A DNA stretch of 64,000 nt from Aquirufa beregesia. GTDB taxonomy: Bacteria > Bacteroidota > Bacteroidia > Cytophagales > Spirosomataceae. The stretch's first letter is position 1. Each line of letters begins with the position of its first letter. The position numbers and the translations under genes are program-made. This document shows, in pieces, positions 45,210-54,544 of the stretch. The stretch lies in assembly GCF_011090385.1 (NCBI RefSeq), contig NZ_SEWW01000005.1, positions 88,275 to 152,274 of the forward strand, read 5' to 3'. The notes under the pieces are model-generated. The model made no database searches. It was not told the DNA's origin and saw only the letters and a program-made list of their open reading frames with translations.

Positions 45210-48200
45210 ATGGATAAGCACTTAAAAGCTGGATTTTCGGAGCATTTGAGTACCTGCTGTTACTGTGGGGTAGGCTGTGGTGTGTCCATACAGAAAGATC
45301 CCCTAGGCAGAATTTGGGTCGAAGGGGAACAAGGTCATCCAGTGAACCAAGGACAACTCTGTAGTAAAGGGATGAATTTACACCATACGGTAAATGATAC
45401 TTCCGATAGGCTACTTTATCCAGAAGTCCGCTTTGGTAAAAGTCAACCTCGTCAACGTGTCAGCTGGGATGTAGCTTTAGAGCGTACGGCTGCCGTCTTT
45501 AGTTCATTGATCGAAAAATATGGGCCAGATTCAGTAGCTTTTTATGCCTCAGGTCAATGTTTGACGGAAGAATATTATGTGATCAATAAGCTCATCAAAG
45601 GTTTTATTGGCTCAAACAACATCGATACTAATTCTAGGCTTTGCATGAGCTCAGCGGTAGTGGGCTATAAAATGGCTTTAGGAGAAGATTCCGTGCCCGT
45701 TTCTTACGAGGATTTAGATGTAGCCGATGTGATTTTTGTGGCTGGCGCCAATCCGGCATGGTGTCATCCCATCCTATGGCGTAGGGTAGAAGCGGCCAAA
45801 GAACGTAATCCTGATTTGAAGATTATCGTTAGCGATCCACGTAAAACCCAGACTTGCTCCATCGCAGATGTCCATTTGCAGCTTAATCCTGGCACGGATA
45901 TTATCTTGCATCATGCCATTGGTCGGGCACTCATCGAGATGGGAGCCATTGATTTGGCTTTTGTATCGAATCATACCGAAGGATTTGCTCATTACCAAGA
46001 GTCCGTCATGCAAAGGTCATTGGAAGAAGCTGCGGAACTTTGTGGTGTATCATTAAACGACATAATTACAACGGCATCTTACATCAAAGATGCCAAGGGT
46101 TTTATGACCATGTGGACCATGGGACTGAATCAAAGTGCGGTAGGAGTAAGTAAAAACCTCTCATTGATTAATTTAAATTTAATCACAGGTCAAATCGGTC
46201 GACCAGGCGCTGGTCCTTTATCCTTAACGGGTCAACCCAATGCCATGGGAGGAAGAGAAGTAGGAGGATTATCCAATTTACTTCCTGCCCATCGAGATTT
46301 ATTGAATCCCGAACATAGGGCAGAAGTAGAGGATTTTTGGTCTGTTCCCCGTGGACGAATAGCCCCCAAACCTGGGCTTAGTGCTACCGAAATGTTTGAG
46401 GCTTTAGAATCTGGAAAACTAAAGGCTGTCTGGATTATTTGTACCAATCCATTAATCAGTATGCCCGATGTTCGTCGAGTAGAACAAGCCTTTAAAAAAG
46501 CCAAATTTGTGGTCGTGCAAGATATTTCCCATAAAGTGGAAACATTAGCCTACGCAGACGTGGTATTGCCAGCGGCCTCTTGGGCAGAGAAAGAAGGCAC
46601 GATGACCAATGCCGAAAGAAGAGTCAGTTACTTGCCAAAGGTGCTGAATGCCCCCGGTGAAGCGATTCCAGACGCTGAAATTATTTGTCGTTTCGCTCAA
46701 AAAATGGGCTTTAAAGGCTTTGATTTTAAAAATTTAGCCGACATATATGCCGAACATGTGCGATTGACCCAAGGGACCAATGTGGACATGAGTGGATTGA
46801 GTCATGCACTATTGAAACAAAAAAGAACGGTGCAATGGCCCTATACCCAAGGTCAAAGTGGCCACGGTACGCCACGTTTATTTTCTGATTATCAATTTTT
46901 TACCTCCTCCCAAAAAGCGCAAATACATGCTGTTTCAGATGAAAATACCTCGGAAAAGTTAACGAAAGAATTCCCCTTTATTTTAACTACTGGAAGAATT
47001 CGAGATCAGTGGCATACCATGTCTAAAACGGGGAAAGTGAATAAGTTGAAACAACATATTCATGAATCCTACCTAGAAATTCATCCAGATGATGCCACCC
47101 AATTGGGTATACAAGATCAGTCGCTGGTGGAAATTAAAAACAATAGAGGGGTAGTGCGCGTCAAAGCCAAACTATCCCCTGACATTAAAAAAGGGGTGGT
47201 GTTTATGCCCATGCATTGGGGCAAAATGGGCAAGTGGGACTTGAACCGGGCCAATAATTTGACTAATAATTTAGTTGATCCCAAAAGCAAAGAACCGGAT
47301 TTTAAATTTTCAGCGGTATCTGTTAAGCCATATAGCAAGACCCGGCAGAAGATCATCGTGGTAGGAGCCGGAGCCGGAGCATGTGGCTTTGTGAAGTCGT
47401 ATCGACAATACAATACCAACGACAGCATTGACGTATTCAGCAAAGAAAACTTACCATTTTATAATCGGGTTTTACTTCCTGATTATATCAATGGCACTCT
47501 TCCTTGGGTTAACTTAGTCAAGATGTCGGAGGAAGAAGAATTGGAACATCGATTTACTTTACATCGGGGTGTTTGGATTACCTCCGTGAATCGGGAAGAA
47601 AAGCGGGTAGTGGATAATTTGGGACGAAGCCATAGCTATGATGTATTGATTCTAGCTACGGGAAGTAGGCCCGCACTTTTACGGGATATACCTTCTTTAG
47701 CAGGAGTTTTTACGATGAGAAGTCGTATGGATGCGGATCGGTTTTTAGCCCATATTGACCCTAATCAAGGTCCTGTGTTAATCGTGGGGGGAGGCTTATT
47801 GGGGATTGAATTGGCCGCTTCCTTGCAAGAAATGCAGGTAAAGGTGACTATTATTCATCGAAATTCTCGCTTTATGGACCGCCAATTAGACCCTTTGGGA
47901 AGTCAATTATTGCATGAGGAATTAGTGGATCGCGGTATTGGTATACATTATAATGATGAAATAGAACGCTTTTTAGGAGAAGATAACCTAGCAGGTGTCC
48001 GTCTGAAAAGCGGGTTGACCTTGACTTGTCAAGCCATGGTGATTGCCATCGGTACCATTCCCAATATCGAATTAGCCAAAGAAGCGGGGCTAAAAACACA
48101 AAGAGGAGTTTGCGTAGATGCTTATTTGCAAACCAGTGACCACCAGATACATGCCATTGGAGAAATTGCCGAATGTGATGGTGCCTTGTTTGGCATTACG

Positions 48201-48749
48201 GCTGCGGCAGAGCAACAAGCCGAAATTGTTGCCCGCTATTTATCAGGGGATATTTCAGCGCAGTATTCGGGCTCATTATTGATGAATATCTTAAAAATGC
48301 ATGGTACGGATTTTTGTTCCATGGGTATCATTGAAGTACCTCAGAACCCTGCTTATGAGGAAGTGGTGTTTATTGATAAGGCCAAACGATATTATAAAAA
48401 ATGTATCATCCACAATGATCGATTGGTGGGAGCCATATTGATTGGAGATAAGCGTGAGTTCCTGGAGTTTAAAAACTTGATTGAAAATAAGGTTGAGTTA
48501 AGTGAGAAGCGGTTGCAACTGCTCCGCTCAGGGGAAGCCCCAGAACCCATTATCGGCAAGTTAATTTGTAGCTGTAATGGCGTGGGAGAAGGGAATTTAG
48601 TCAAAAAGATAGATGCCGGCTGTACGGACCACCTACAATTATGTCAGTTGAGTGGTGCGGGTATGGGCTGTGGAAGTTGCCGCCCAGAAGTGAAATCGAT
48701 TTTAGATCGTACCTTGAAAATGAAAAATCATGAAAGAGTTATCGGGTAA
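45210..48749 (+). CDS. Assimilatory nitrate reductase fused to FAD and [2Fe-2S] electron-input domains
   Basis: The 1179-residue protein has an N-terminal 4Fe-4S site (C16, C19, C23, C51) and a bis-MGD molybdopterin reductase domain to about residue 700, with GRPGAGPLSLTGQPNAMGGRE and SWAEKEGTMTNAERRVS. A NAD(P)/FAD oxidoreductase domain like the NirB N terminus follows from about 715 (VVGAGAGACGF, VGGGLLGIELAA), then a BFD-type [2Fe-2S] domain (C1120, C1122, C1154, C1157). Electron donor and catalytic units, separate NasB and NasC polypeptides in many bacteria, are joined here. It overlaps the next gene by 20 bases. Confidence 0.95.
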   Translation: MDKHLKAGFSEHLSTCCYCGVGCGVSIQKDPLGRIWVEGEQGHPVNQGQLCSKGMNLHHTVNDTSDRLLYPEVRFGKSQPRQRVSWDVALERTAAVFSSLIEKYGPDSVAFYASGQCLTEEYYVINKLIKGFIGSNNIDTNSRLCMSSAVVGYKMALGEDSVPVSYEDLDVADVIFVAGANPAWCHPILWRRVEAAKERNPDLKIIVSDPRKTQTCSIADVHLQLNPGTDIILHHAIGRALIEMGAIDLAFVSNHTEGFAHYQESVMQRSLEEAAELCGVSLNDIITTASYIKDAKGFMTMWTMGLNQSAVGVSKNLSLINLNLITGQIGRPGAGPLSLTGQPNAMGGREVGGLSNLLPAHRDLLNPEHRAEVEDFWSVPRGRIAPKPGLSATEMFEALESGKLKAVWIICTNPLISMPDVRRVEQAFKKAKFVVVQDISHKVETLAYADVVLPAASWAEKEGTMTNAERRVSYLPKVLNAPGEAIPDAEIICRFAQKMGFKGFDFKNLADIYAEHVRLTQGTNVDMSGLSHALLKQKRTVQWPYTQGQSGHGTPRLFSDYQFFTSSQKAQIHAVSDENTSEKLTKEFPFILTTGRIRDQWHTMSKTGKVNKLKQHIHESYLEIHPDDATQLGIQDQSLVEIKNNRGVVRVKAKLSPDIKKGVVFMPMHWGKMGKWDLNRANNLTNNLVDPKSKEPDFKFSAVSVKPYSKTRQKIIVVGAGAGACGFVKSYRQYNTNDSIDVFSKENLPFYNRVLLPDYINGTLPWVNLVKMSEEEELEHRFTLHRGVWITSVNREEKRVVDNLGRSHSYDVLILATGSRPALLRDIPSLAGVFTMRSRMDADRFLAHIDPNQGPVLIVGGGLLGIELAASLQEMQVKVTIIHRNSRFMDRQLDPLGSQLLHEELVDRGIGIHYNDEIERFLGEDNLAGVRLKSGLTLTCQAMVIAIGTIPNIELAKEAGLKTQRGVCVDAYLQTSDHQIHAIGEIAECDGALFGITAAAEQQAEIVARYLSGDISAQYSGSLLMNILKMHGTDFCSMGIIEVPQNPAYEEVVFIDKAKRYYKKCIIHNDRLVGAILIGDKREFLEFKNLIENKVELSEKRLQLLRSGEAPEPIIGKLICSCNGVGEGNLVKKIDAGCTDHLQLCQLSGAGMGCGSCRPEVKSILDRTLKMKNHERVIG

Positions 48750-49233
48750 ACCATCGATCTTCAAAGGTCAAAAGGGTTTAGAATATTTTGAATTTGAAGA
48801 GGATTTTGTAGAAGCCAATATGCGATGCATTCCCATGGTGGTTCGCTTTAAATTGGATCAAGTGAAAATCAAATTGAAGCTACATGAATGGGCAAAGTTT
48901 TCGGCAGCAGAGAAATTAGCTTTAGCACTCGCTCCTACCGAAAGCTTATCGGATAAAATGAGCTATAAGGATAAATTAAGGGCCTTGGTATTTCAGTATA
49001 CCAAAGAGGATATGAGTGAATTGGATCCCAGTCGATTGATATTTGATTGGATGGATGGATTGGTGGTTCCTGCTAGGCTCCAAGAAAAAGCCAAGGAATT
49101 TGGTTGGAAAATCTCGGTACAACAATGGGCCCAATTGAGTCATTTGCAGCGTTACGCCTTGTTAAAATTGACCAATCCTGGACATGAGAATAAGAATTTC
49201 CCTATAGCCATGCGTGAATTTAATATCGTATGA
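48730..49233 (+). CDS. Nitrate reductase associated protein
   Basis: The 167-residue cytoplasmic protein matches the nitrate-reductase-associated family known from cyanobacteria and Bacteroidota: YFEFEEDFVEANMRCIPMVVRFKLD and WAQLSHLQRYALLKLTNPGHENKNF, shown in part. No catalytic residues are apparent. Proteins of this family accompany assimilatory nitrate reductases and may help maturation. It overlaps the reductase gene by 20 bases and the next gene by the ATGA arrangement, so it is coupled. Confidence 0.88.
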   Translation: MKELSGKPSIFKGQKGLEYFEFEEDFVEANMRCIPMVVRFKLDQVKIKLKLHEWAKFSAAEKLALALAPTESLSDKMSYKDKLRALVFQYTKEDMSELDPSRLIFDWMDGLVVPARLQEKAKEFGWKISVQQWAQLSHLQRYALLKLTNPGHENKNFPIAMREFNIV

Positions 49234-50660
49234 ATTATGTAAAAATAAATTTTCTGGGTGGTATCATTTCTCCGGGAGATCTCCTGGAAATACTGGACTT
49301 GCTAGACCGCTTGTACATTCGCTATGTGAGTTTTGGTTTACGTCAACAGTTGATCATTTCAGTAGAAGAAGATTTAATTCCCGCTTTACAAGCTGGATTA
49401 GAACGAAAAGGGATACGCTATGAGGTGAATTCAGAGATGTATCCCAATATCGTTAGTTCCTATCCAGCAGAAGATATCTTCATACAAGGAACCTGGCTGA
49501 GTGAAGGGGTATATCGCGACATTTTAGATGGAATAGATTTTTTTCCTCAGTTGAAAATTAATATTTCGGATTCAAATCAAAGTTTTACACCGCTTTTAAC
49601 AGGAAATATCAATTGGGTTGCCTCTGTCAACGAAGCCCATTTTTGGCATTTATTCATTCGTTTTCCCAAAACCAATGTGGTCTATCCTTGGACGGAATTG
49701 GTGCACACACAAGATGTAGCTTCTTTTTCAAAATCCTTAGAAAGTTTAATTTTAAGTGACCTTACTACTTTTTATGATCAAGAAAATGCTAGTGGGGTGG
49801 AGTTAATGTCTCGCATGAATTTGAAACCATATATTTTGCGAAGAACACAAGAACAAGCGAAATTACCTGATTTCAATTTACCTTATTACGAAGGCTTAAA
49901 CCGCTATAATAATCGCTATTGGCTAGGAATATATCGAAGGGAAGAAAAATTTACGGTAGCTTTTCTACGGGAAGCATGCCAACTTTGTTTGGCTACTAAA
50001 GTTGGTCAAATGGGTTCCACTCCTTGGAAGTCTTTGATTATTAAAGGTATAGAAGAAGCAGATAAAGGAGCATGGAACCTGTTGCTAGAAAAGTATCAAA
50101 TCAACATGCGCCATGCGGCCAATGAACTCAATTTTCAAGTGGAAGACCACTGCCCTGAGGGATTAGCTTTAAAGCAATATTTGGTTAGGCATTTGAATGA
50201 AGAGGATACACGATCCTTTGGATTAAGTATAGGAATTAAAACAAGAAAAAAATCAGAAGTATTTGGAGGAATTGTCGTCAGAAGAAGACCCGTTTTATGG
50301 GGGCTTTTTCATGTGTATGATATTCTGTGTGCCAATGATTTTAACCCCAATCAACGAACAGGTTCCTTGTATGGATCTGGGCTCCCTAAATTTATTTTGG
50401 GAGAACAATTACGTCGGGCTATTCTAAGTTTTTATAAATTTCGTTCCTCGAAAATGAATGCATCCGTGGCACCCATAATCGTGCAGGAAGAGATTAAACT
50501 AAGTTTATGTCAATGCCCCGCCTGCCTGACCATTTATAATCCTAAATATGGGGATGAATCCCAGCAAGTACCTGCAGGGACACTTTTTGAAGATTTACCA
50601 GAGGATTATGTCTGCGAAATGTGTGAAGCGCCTAAACTCACTTTTGTAAGTATTAGCTGA
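49230..50660 (+). CDS. Siroheme-reductase-like protein with C-terminal rubredoxin domain
   Basis: The 476-residue protein has a C-terminal rubredoxin (about 427-470) with iron ligands in CPAC (C429, C432) and CEMC (C462, C465). The N-terminal 420 residues resemble siroheme nitrite/sulfite reductases: an N-terminal ferredoxin-like half and the STPWKSLIIKGI segment that parallels the TPWxxLLIPGI region of that family. The four-cysteine cluster ligands are missing. It closes the nitrate operon, overlapping the previous gene by four bases. It is probably an electron carrier or assembly factor for nitrate or nitrite reduction; that role is inferred. Confidence 0.8.
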   Translation: MNYVKINFLGGIISPGDLLEILDLLDRLYIRYVSFGLRQQLIISVEEDLIPALQAGLERKGIRYEVNSEMYPNIVSSYPAEDIFIQGTWLSEGVYRDILDGIDFFPQLKINISDSNQSFTPLLTGNINWVASVNEAHFWHLFIRFPKTNVVYPWTELVHTQDVASFSKSLESLILSDLTTFYDQENASGVELMSRMNLKPYILRRTQEQAKLPDFNLPYYEGLNRYNNRYWLGIYRREEKFTVAFLREACQLCLATKVGQMGSTPWKSLIIKGIEEADKGAWNLLLEKYQINMRHAANELNFQVEDHCPEGLALKQYLVRHLNEEDTRSFGLSIGIKTRKKSEVFGGIVVRRRPVLWGLFHVYDILCANDFNPNQRTGSLYGSGLPKFILGEQLRRAILSFYKFRSSKMNASVAPIIVQEEIKLSLCQCPACLTIYNPKYGDESQQVPAGTLFEDLPEDYVCEMCEAPKLTFVSIS

Positions 50661-51234
50661 TTTCTTCTGGGGAATTGCAATTAAGGAAATACTTCGCATT
50701 TTCTTCAGAAACGGGTTTTATGGCCGCCTGTAGTCTGGTTAAAACAGAAATTAGACTTGTTTTTGATAATTCGTTTTTTTCTACTAATTCGAGTATTTTA
50801 GTTAAACCTTGCGCAGAATAAATGGCGCACATCGGTTCTATTTGTACTCCATTTTGGTATACCCATGCCAAAGATTCAGGATTGATTTTCTGAAATTCCA
50901 TCAACTCTTTCAAACAGGAAATTTCCATGTCGGGCATATCGCAGGCCAACACCAATATATCTTCCTTTGGATAGGACAGATGGGCAGATAAAATTCCTTG
51001 GATGGGCCCAGCTGCATTTATTTCGGGTAGATCTAGGAGTATGTTTTCAGGACTTATATGTGCAGAATAGCCGGATGCTTGTACTGAATTTAAACCCACA
51101 AAGCTCCTGATTCCGCATGAATTTAATTTATTCCACGCTGATGTAGCCCATATTTCTCCTGATTTTGTTGGTAACAGACCTTTGTCTGAACCCATACGCA
51201 GGCTTTTGCCACCCGCCATCACTAATCCTATCAT
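50653..51234 (-). CDS. mobA: Molybdenum cofactor guanylyltransferase
   Basis: The 193-residue nucleotidyltransferase adds GMP to molybdopterin to make the MGD cofactor that the neighbouring nitrate reductase needs. It has the signature LVMAGGKSLRMGSDKGLL at the N terminus, LLDLPEINAAGPIQGIL and the metal-binding LACDMPD. The start at 51234 is chosen because it overlaps the upstream gene's stop as ATGA; an upstream ATG at 51267 is also in frame. Its stop overlaps the convergent rubredoxin gene by eight bases. Confidence 0.92.
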   Translation of the reverse strand: MIGLVMAGGKSLRMGSDKGLLPTKSGEIWATSAWNKLNSCGIRSFVGLNSVQASGYSAHISPENILLDLPEINAAGPIQGILSAHLSYPKEDILVLACDMPDMEISCLKELMEFQKINPESLAWVYQNGVQIEPMCAIYSAQGLTKILELVEKNELSKTSLISVLTRLQAAIKPVSEENAKYFLNCNSPEEIS

Positions 51235-51506
51235 CGGTCGGAATGTCCCAAGGACTTTTCTGGGCAAATGATATCTCGTAACATCTGTTTTAATTCTTTG
51301 ATTTCCGCAAATCCTCCATGCGTTTTTCGGTCAAATAGGAGTTTATCATTCACATACAGCGCGAATTCACCGGAGATTTCACTGGGTTTTAAGGTCACAG
51401 CATCTAGTTCTGCTTCGAAAGTACTTAACATTTCTTGGGCCACATAAGCGGCACGAAGTAGCCAATGGCATTTAGGGCAGTAGGAAATCGTTAATATGGG
51501 TTTCAT
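51231..51506 (-). CDS. SelT/SelW/SelH-family thioredoxin-like protein
   Basis: The 91-residue protein begins MKPILTISYCPKCHWLLRAA, with CxxC replacing the CxxU of selenoprotein W, and continues with the family Rdx fold ending KQMLRDIICPEKS. It is a small redox protein of unknown partner. The 51506 start matches the family; an upstream in-frame ATG adds 15 residues. It is translationally coupled to mobA by a four-base overlap, perhaps linking redox control to molybdenum cofactor synthesis. Confidence 0.88.
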   Translation of the reverse strand: MKPILTISYCPKCHWLLRAAYVAQEMLSTFEAELDAVTLKPSEISGEFALYVNDKLLFDRKTHGGFAEIKELKQMLRDIICPEKSLGHSDR

Positions 51507-51626
51507 GGAATTTGGAAGGTCTAAAATTGCTTCGTTAAAATTGCTAATCATTCGAATAAATTTACCTAATTTATCGAAAAATTACCCCTTCATTTAATTT
51601 TACCATACGTAAGACCTATTTCATTG

Positions 51627-52523
51627 ATGAAACCCGTCTCCTGGCTATTCTTTCTTTTATTGATTGGTTTTACTTTTTATGCCTCAGCTCAGAGTCCTAA
51701 GGTTCTTGTAGTAACCGCACATCCAGATGATGAAACGGGTTTCTCGGTGAGTTTATTTAAAATCACACATGAATTAAAGGGAATAGTGGATATGGCTGTG
51801 ATGACTGACGGGGGCGGAGGCTTTGCTGACTCTCAATTGGGAGCGATGTACTATGGCCTGAACTTAACAGATTCCTTGGTCGCTCGAACACATTTACCCT
51901 TAATAAGAAAGCAAGAGATTTTAGATGCTGCGAAAATCATGGGATTGCGAAATATCTATTTCATGGAGCAGCCAGATGATTGGTATACCCTTGACCCCAA
52001 GCCCTATATTTCAGGCAAAAACTGGGATATTCCTTTTGTTGAAAAACGATTGGATTTGATTCTAGCCGAGCGTCAATATGATTTTGTTATCACCATGTTG
52101 CCGCATGCAGGTCAGCATGGACATCATAAAACGGCTGTATTACTAGCACTTAGAGCTGTTCAGCGATTCAAAGGTCCTCATAAACCAATCATTATAGCAG
52201 GTAGTCCTTTGTCGGCCAATGCTAAACCGGTCGACTTTAGCATGCTAGAAGGTTTTCCAGAGACGAAGATTAAAGTTAATGCGCCTTCTTTTACGTTAAA
52301 TCGTGCTTTTAGATTCAAGGAAAATGATAAAGTGAGTTATAAAATTGTGGCTGATTGGGTCATATCAGCCTATAAATCACAGGGAGCTATTCAAGAAAAT
52401 GGCATTCACAAAACGGATTTTGAGGTGTACCGTTACTTTGATATCAATGATGCCAAAGGCATTTCCCAAGTACAAGACTTGTTTCAACAATTAGCCAATA
52501 GTGGTTTTGCAGCACCTAAGTAG
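51627..52523 (+). CDS. Secreted PIG-L family deacetylase
   Basis: The 298-residue protein has a signal peptide (about 1-21, ending ASAQ) and the PIG-L motif VTAHPDDETGF, with the metal-binding HxDDE, and the downstream His in HAGQHGHHKTAV. The family removes acetyl groups from N-acetylglucosaminyl compounds using zinc. The 51627 ATG is preferred over a TTG three bases upstream. It stands alone. Confidence 0.93.
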   Translation: MKPVSWLFFLLLIGFTFYASAQSPKVLVVTAHPDDETGFSVSLFKITHELKGIVDMAVMTDGGGGFADSQLGAMYYGLNLTDSLVARTHLPLIRKQEILDAAKIMGLRNIYFMEQPDDWYTLDPKPYISGKNWDIPFVEKRLDLILAERQYDFVITMLPHAGQHGHHKTAVLLALRAVQRFKGPHKPIIIAGSPLSANAKPVDFSMLEGFPETKIKVNAPSFTLNRAFRFKENDKVSYKIVADWVISAYKSQGAIQENGIHKTDFEVYRYFDINDAKGISQVQDLFQQLANSGFAAPK

Positions 52524-52862
52524 CTATCAGTTCGGGTATACCACCTGGGTTCTTTTTTTCTAAAAGGCAGGGATAGATAAATATTCCATGCTTAACAATT
52601 CTCTTGGTCATCCATTCGTTAGGTATTCACCTGATTGACATGGGGAAATGATCCCAAGGTTTAATTCGGCTACCATTATCCTGTAAAATCAAGCTTTAGA
52701 CTGGGAATGTGCCGTTTGTACTAATTTTTATTTATTCGAAAATTTTATGACTTACTTGTCAGTATTGTTCTTTTTCCACTAATCCAATCCATCTGAATAG
52801 ACCACAATATTTTTTAAATCGTTTAAGAAAATCAACCTAACATTTTAATAGAACATACCAAT
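52524..52862. other. Gene-free spacer
   Basis: 339 bases between two plus-strand genes, with AT-rich sequence and no frame, RNA or repeat that I can support. It should hold the promoter of the DUF4407 operon. Confidence 0.6.
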
Positions 52863-53420
52863 ATGGGAATTTGGAATTATTTTTTTGGAAGGGATAAGCC
52901 AGAGGAAAGAGCTATTCCTGATGTATCCTTACAGGAAGAGGTAAATCGGATTGACCAGCGTTTAAATCCTAGTCTAGACGTTCGGAAGCCGCATTTTGAT
53001 GGGAGGTCAGAATCTACTTGGCAACGGATTTTTGATCGAATTCGGCATGATTATGAAATGGAGGGCTATCAAGATGCCTTGACCACGGCGGATAATAAGT
53101 ATCGCGACGATAATATTTCCATCATCAAATTGGATTTACAAGCGGATATTCATGAAGCGGAAATTGCCATTAAGGAATATCTGAAAGAAATAGATTTTCA
53201 CATCAATTCCCGTCGTAAGGCTGATCTCCACGATTTAGTAGAGGAGTTAGAATCACGACGTGATATATGCTTGGATCGATTAAAGACTATGGATGAAATA
53301 AAACTGGATGTTAGCCAAGACACAGGGACATCCACCCGCATTGTTTTAGCCTATAAGCGTGGTTTTAATAAGGGTTTGGCGGCACTTTCCATGGCTAATA
53401 TCATTCATCGTAATATATAG
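52863..53420 (+). CDS. Hypothetical helical protein, partner of DUF4407
   Basis: The 185-residue cytoplasmic protein has no signal peptide or membrane helix. It is highly charged and helical, with a probable coiled coil (about 90-145, IHEAEIAIKEYLKEIDFH, LVEELESRRDICLDRLKTM). The C-terminal STRIVLAYKRGFNKGLAAL is less charged. No family is recognised. It is four bases from the next gene's ATG, so it forms a two-gene operon with the DUF4407 membrane protein, and the two may act as a complex. Confidence 0.8.
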   Translation: MGIWNYFFGRDKPEERAIPDVSLQEEVNRIDQRLNPSLDVRKPHFDGRSESTWQRIFDRIRHDYEMEGYQDALTTADNKYRDDNISIIKLDLQADIHEAEIAIKEYLKEIDFHINSRRKADLHDLVEELESRRDICLDRLKTMDEIKLDVSQDTGTSTRIVLAYKRGFNKGLAALSMANIIHRNI

Positions 53421-53424
53421 AATA

Positions 53425-54477
53425 ATGGAAAAGACCTTCATCCCTAAAGACCTTTGGCTTCGTTTTGGTTGCTTCCTTTCGGGTCATAATTACCAGATTT
53501 TGTCTGAATGTTCCGAGGCCAGTAAACGAGATCAAAAGAAAATCACCTCTGCCTTAGTGATTATTACGCTCATTTGGTCCATCATTGGCTACATTTTTTC
53601 CAATAAGTATCTCAATTTTGGACCTTGGCTGTCTTTGTTAGGCTCAGCTTTTATGGCTGTCTTGATTGTTCAGATTGAACGTCAGATCATTCTTTCTGCC
53701 AAATTGAATAGCTGGGCTAAGTTCTTTCGTGTCTTATTGGGCATCATTGTGGCGGTCATTGGAGCCAGTATCATTGACCAGTATTTATTTGCCAATGACA
53801 TCCAGAAAATAGCCCAGCAATCCGTGGAGGCAAAGGCATTAAAAGAAAGTAACATTGCTAAAAATGTGTACCAAACGGCCATTGCCCAATTGGATAGCAC
53901 TATTATGGTAGAGAAAATCAACTACCAAAAATTGCAAACCCAGGTATTGAAATTGCCAGCTACGCTAGCAGGAGGGGGAGGAGGAAAGAAATACGATTCC
54001 GCAGGGAATGTTATCAGTGAGCAACAAAGTAATCGAATCCCCAATCCTGAGATAGCTAATTTGCGCGCCTTTCAGGCATCTATAGCTTCCAAAATTAGTG
54101 TATTGGAAAATGAAAAAATTCAAAAAGGGCAGGAGTATGCGGTGGAAGTCAAGAACAAAGCCAAAGAAATTTTGAATCGTAAGCCAGGTTTTTTGGATGA
54201 GTTAAATGCCCTGATCAATTACCTATTGGAGTTTGATCCTTATCCCACGGCCTTAATCTTTTATTTGATTTGGTTTTTCTTTTTCCTCTTGATTGAATCC
54301 TTGGTGTTAATCATTAAAAGTAATCATCATGAAAATGATTATGAGAAGGTGGTCGACTACCAACAAAATATCCGTATTCGTCGATTAATGGCCTTGGAAG
54401 ATAAGCGCAATGCCGCTTTAGGATCAGATTCGATGATTAGCTCTACGTCTAATTTAATCCAAAATTTACCCAAATAG
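53425..54477 (+). CDS. DUF4407 membrane protein
   Basis: The 350-residue protein has four hydrophobic helices: two near residues 40-80, one near 100-125 and one near 275-300 (YPTALIFYLIWFFFFLLIES). A long helical periplasmic or cytoplasmic loop lies between (about 130-255). The N-terminal FLSGHNYQIL segment and this layout define DUF4407, whose function is unknown. Starting at 53425 avoids overlap with the previous gene. A terminator follows. Confidence 0.87.
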   Translation: MEKTFIPKDLWLRFGCFLSGHNYQILSECSEASKRDQKKITSALVIITLIWSIIGYIFSNKYLNFGPWLSLLGSAFMAVLIVQIERQIILSAKLNSWAKFFRVLLGIIVAVIGASIIDQYLFANDIQKIAQQSVEAKALKESNIAKNVYQTAIAQLDSTIMVEKINYQKLQTQVLKLPATLAGGGGGKKYDSAGNVISEQQSNRIPNPEIANLRAFQASIASKISVLENEKIQKGQEYAVEVKNKAKEILNRKPGFLDELNALINYLLEFDPYPTALIFYLIWFFFFLLIESLVLIIKSNHHENDYEKVVDYQQNIRIRRLMALEDKRNAALGSDSMISSTSNLIQNLPK

Positions 54478-54492
54478 ATTGTCAATTCATTT

Positions 54493-54530
54493 AAAAAGCC
54501 TCCCAAAATATGTTAGGAGGCTTTTTTTAT
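54493..54530. terminator. Bidirectional hairpin terminator
   Basis: AAAAAGCCTCC (54493-54503) pairs with GGAGGCTTTTT (54516-54526), flanked by A and T runs, between two convergent genes. Confidence 0.92.
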
Positions 54531-54544
54531 TTAACAAAAGTGAC

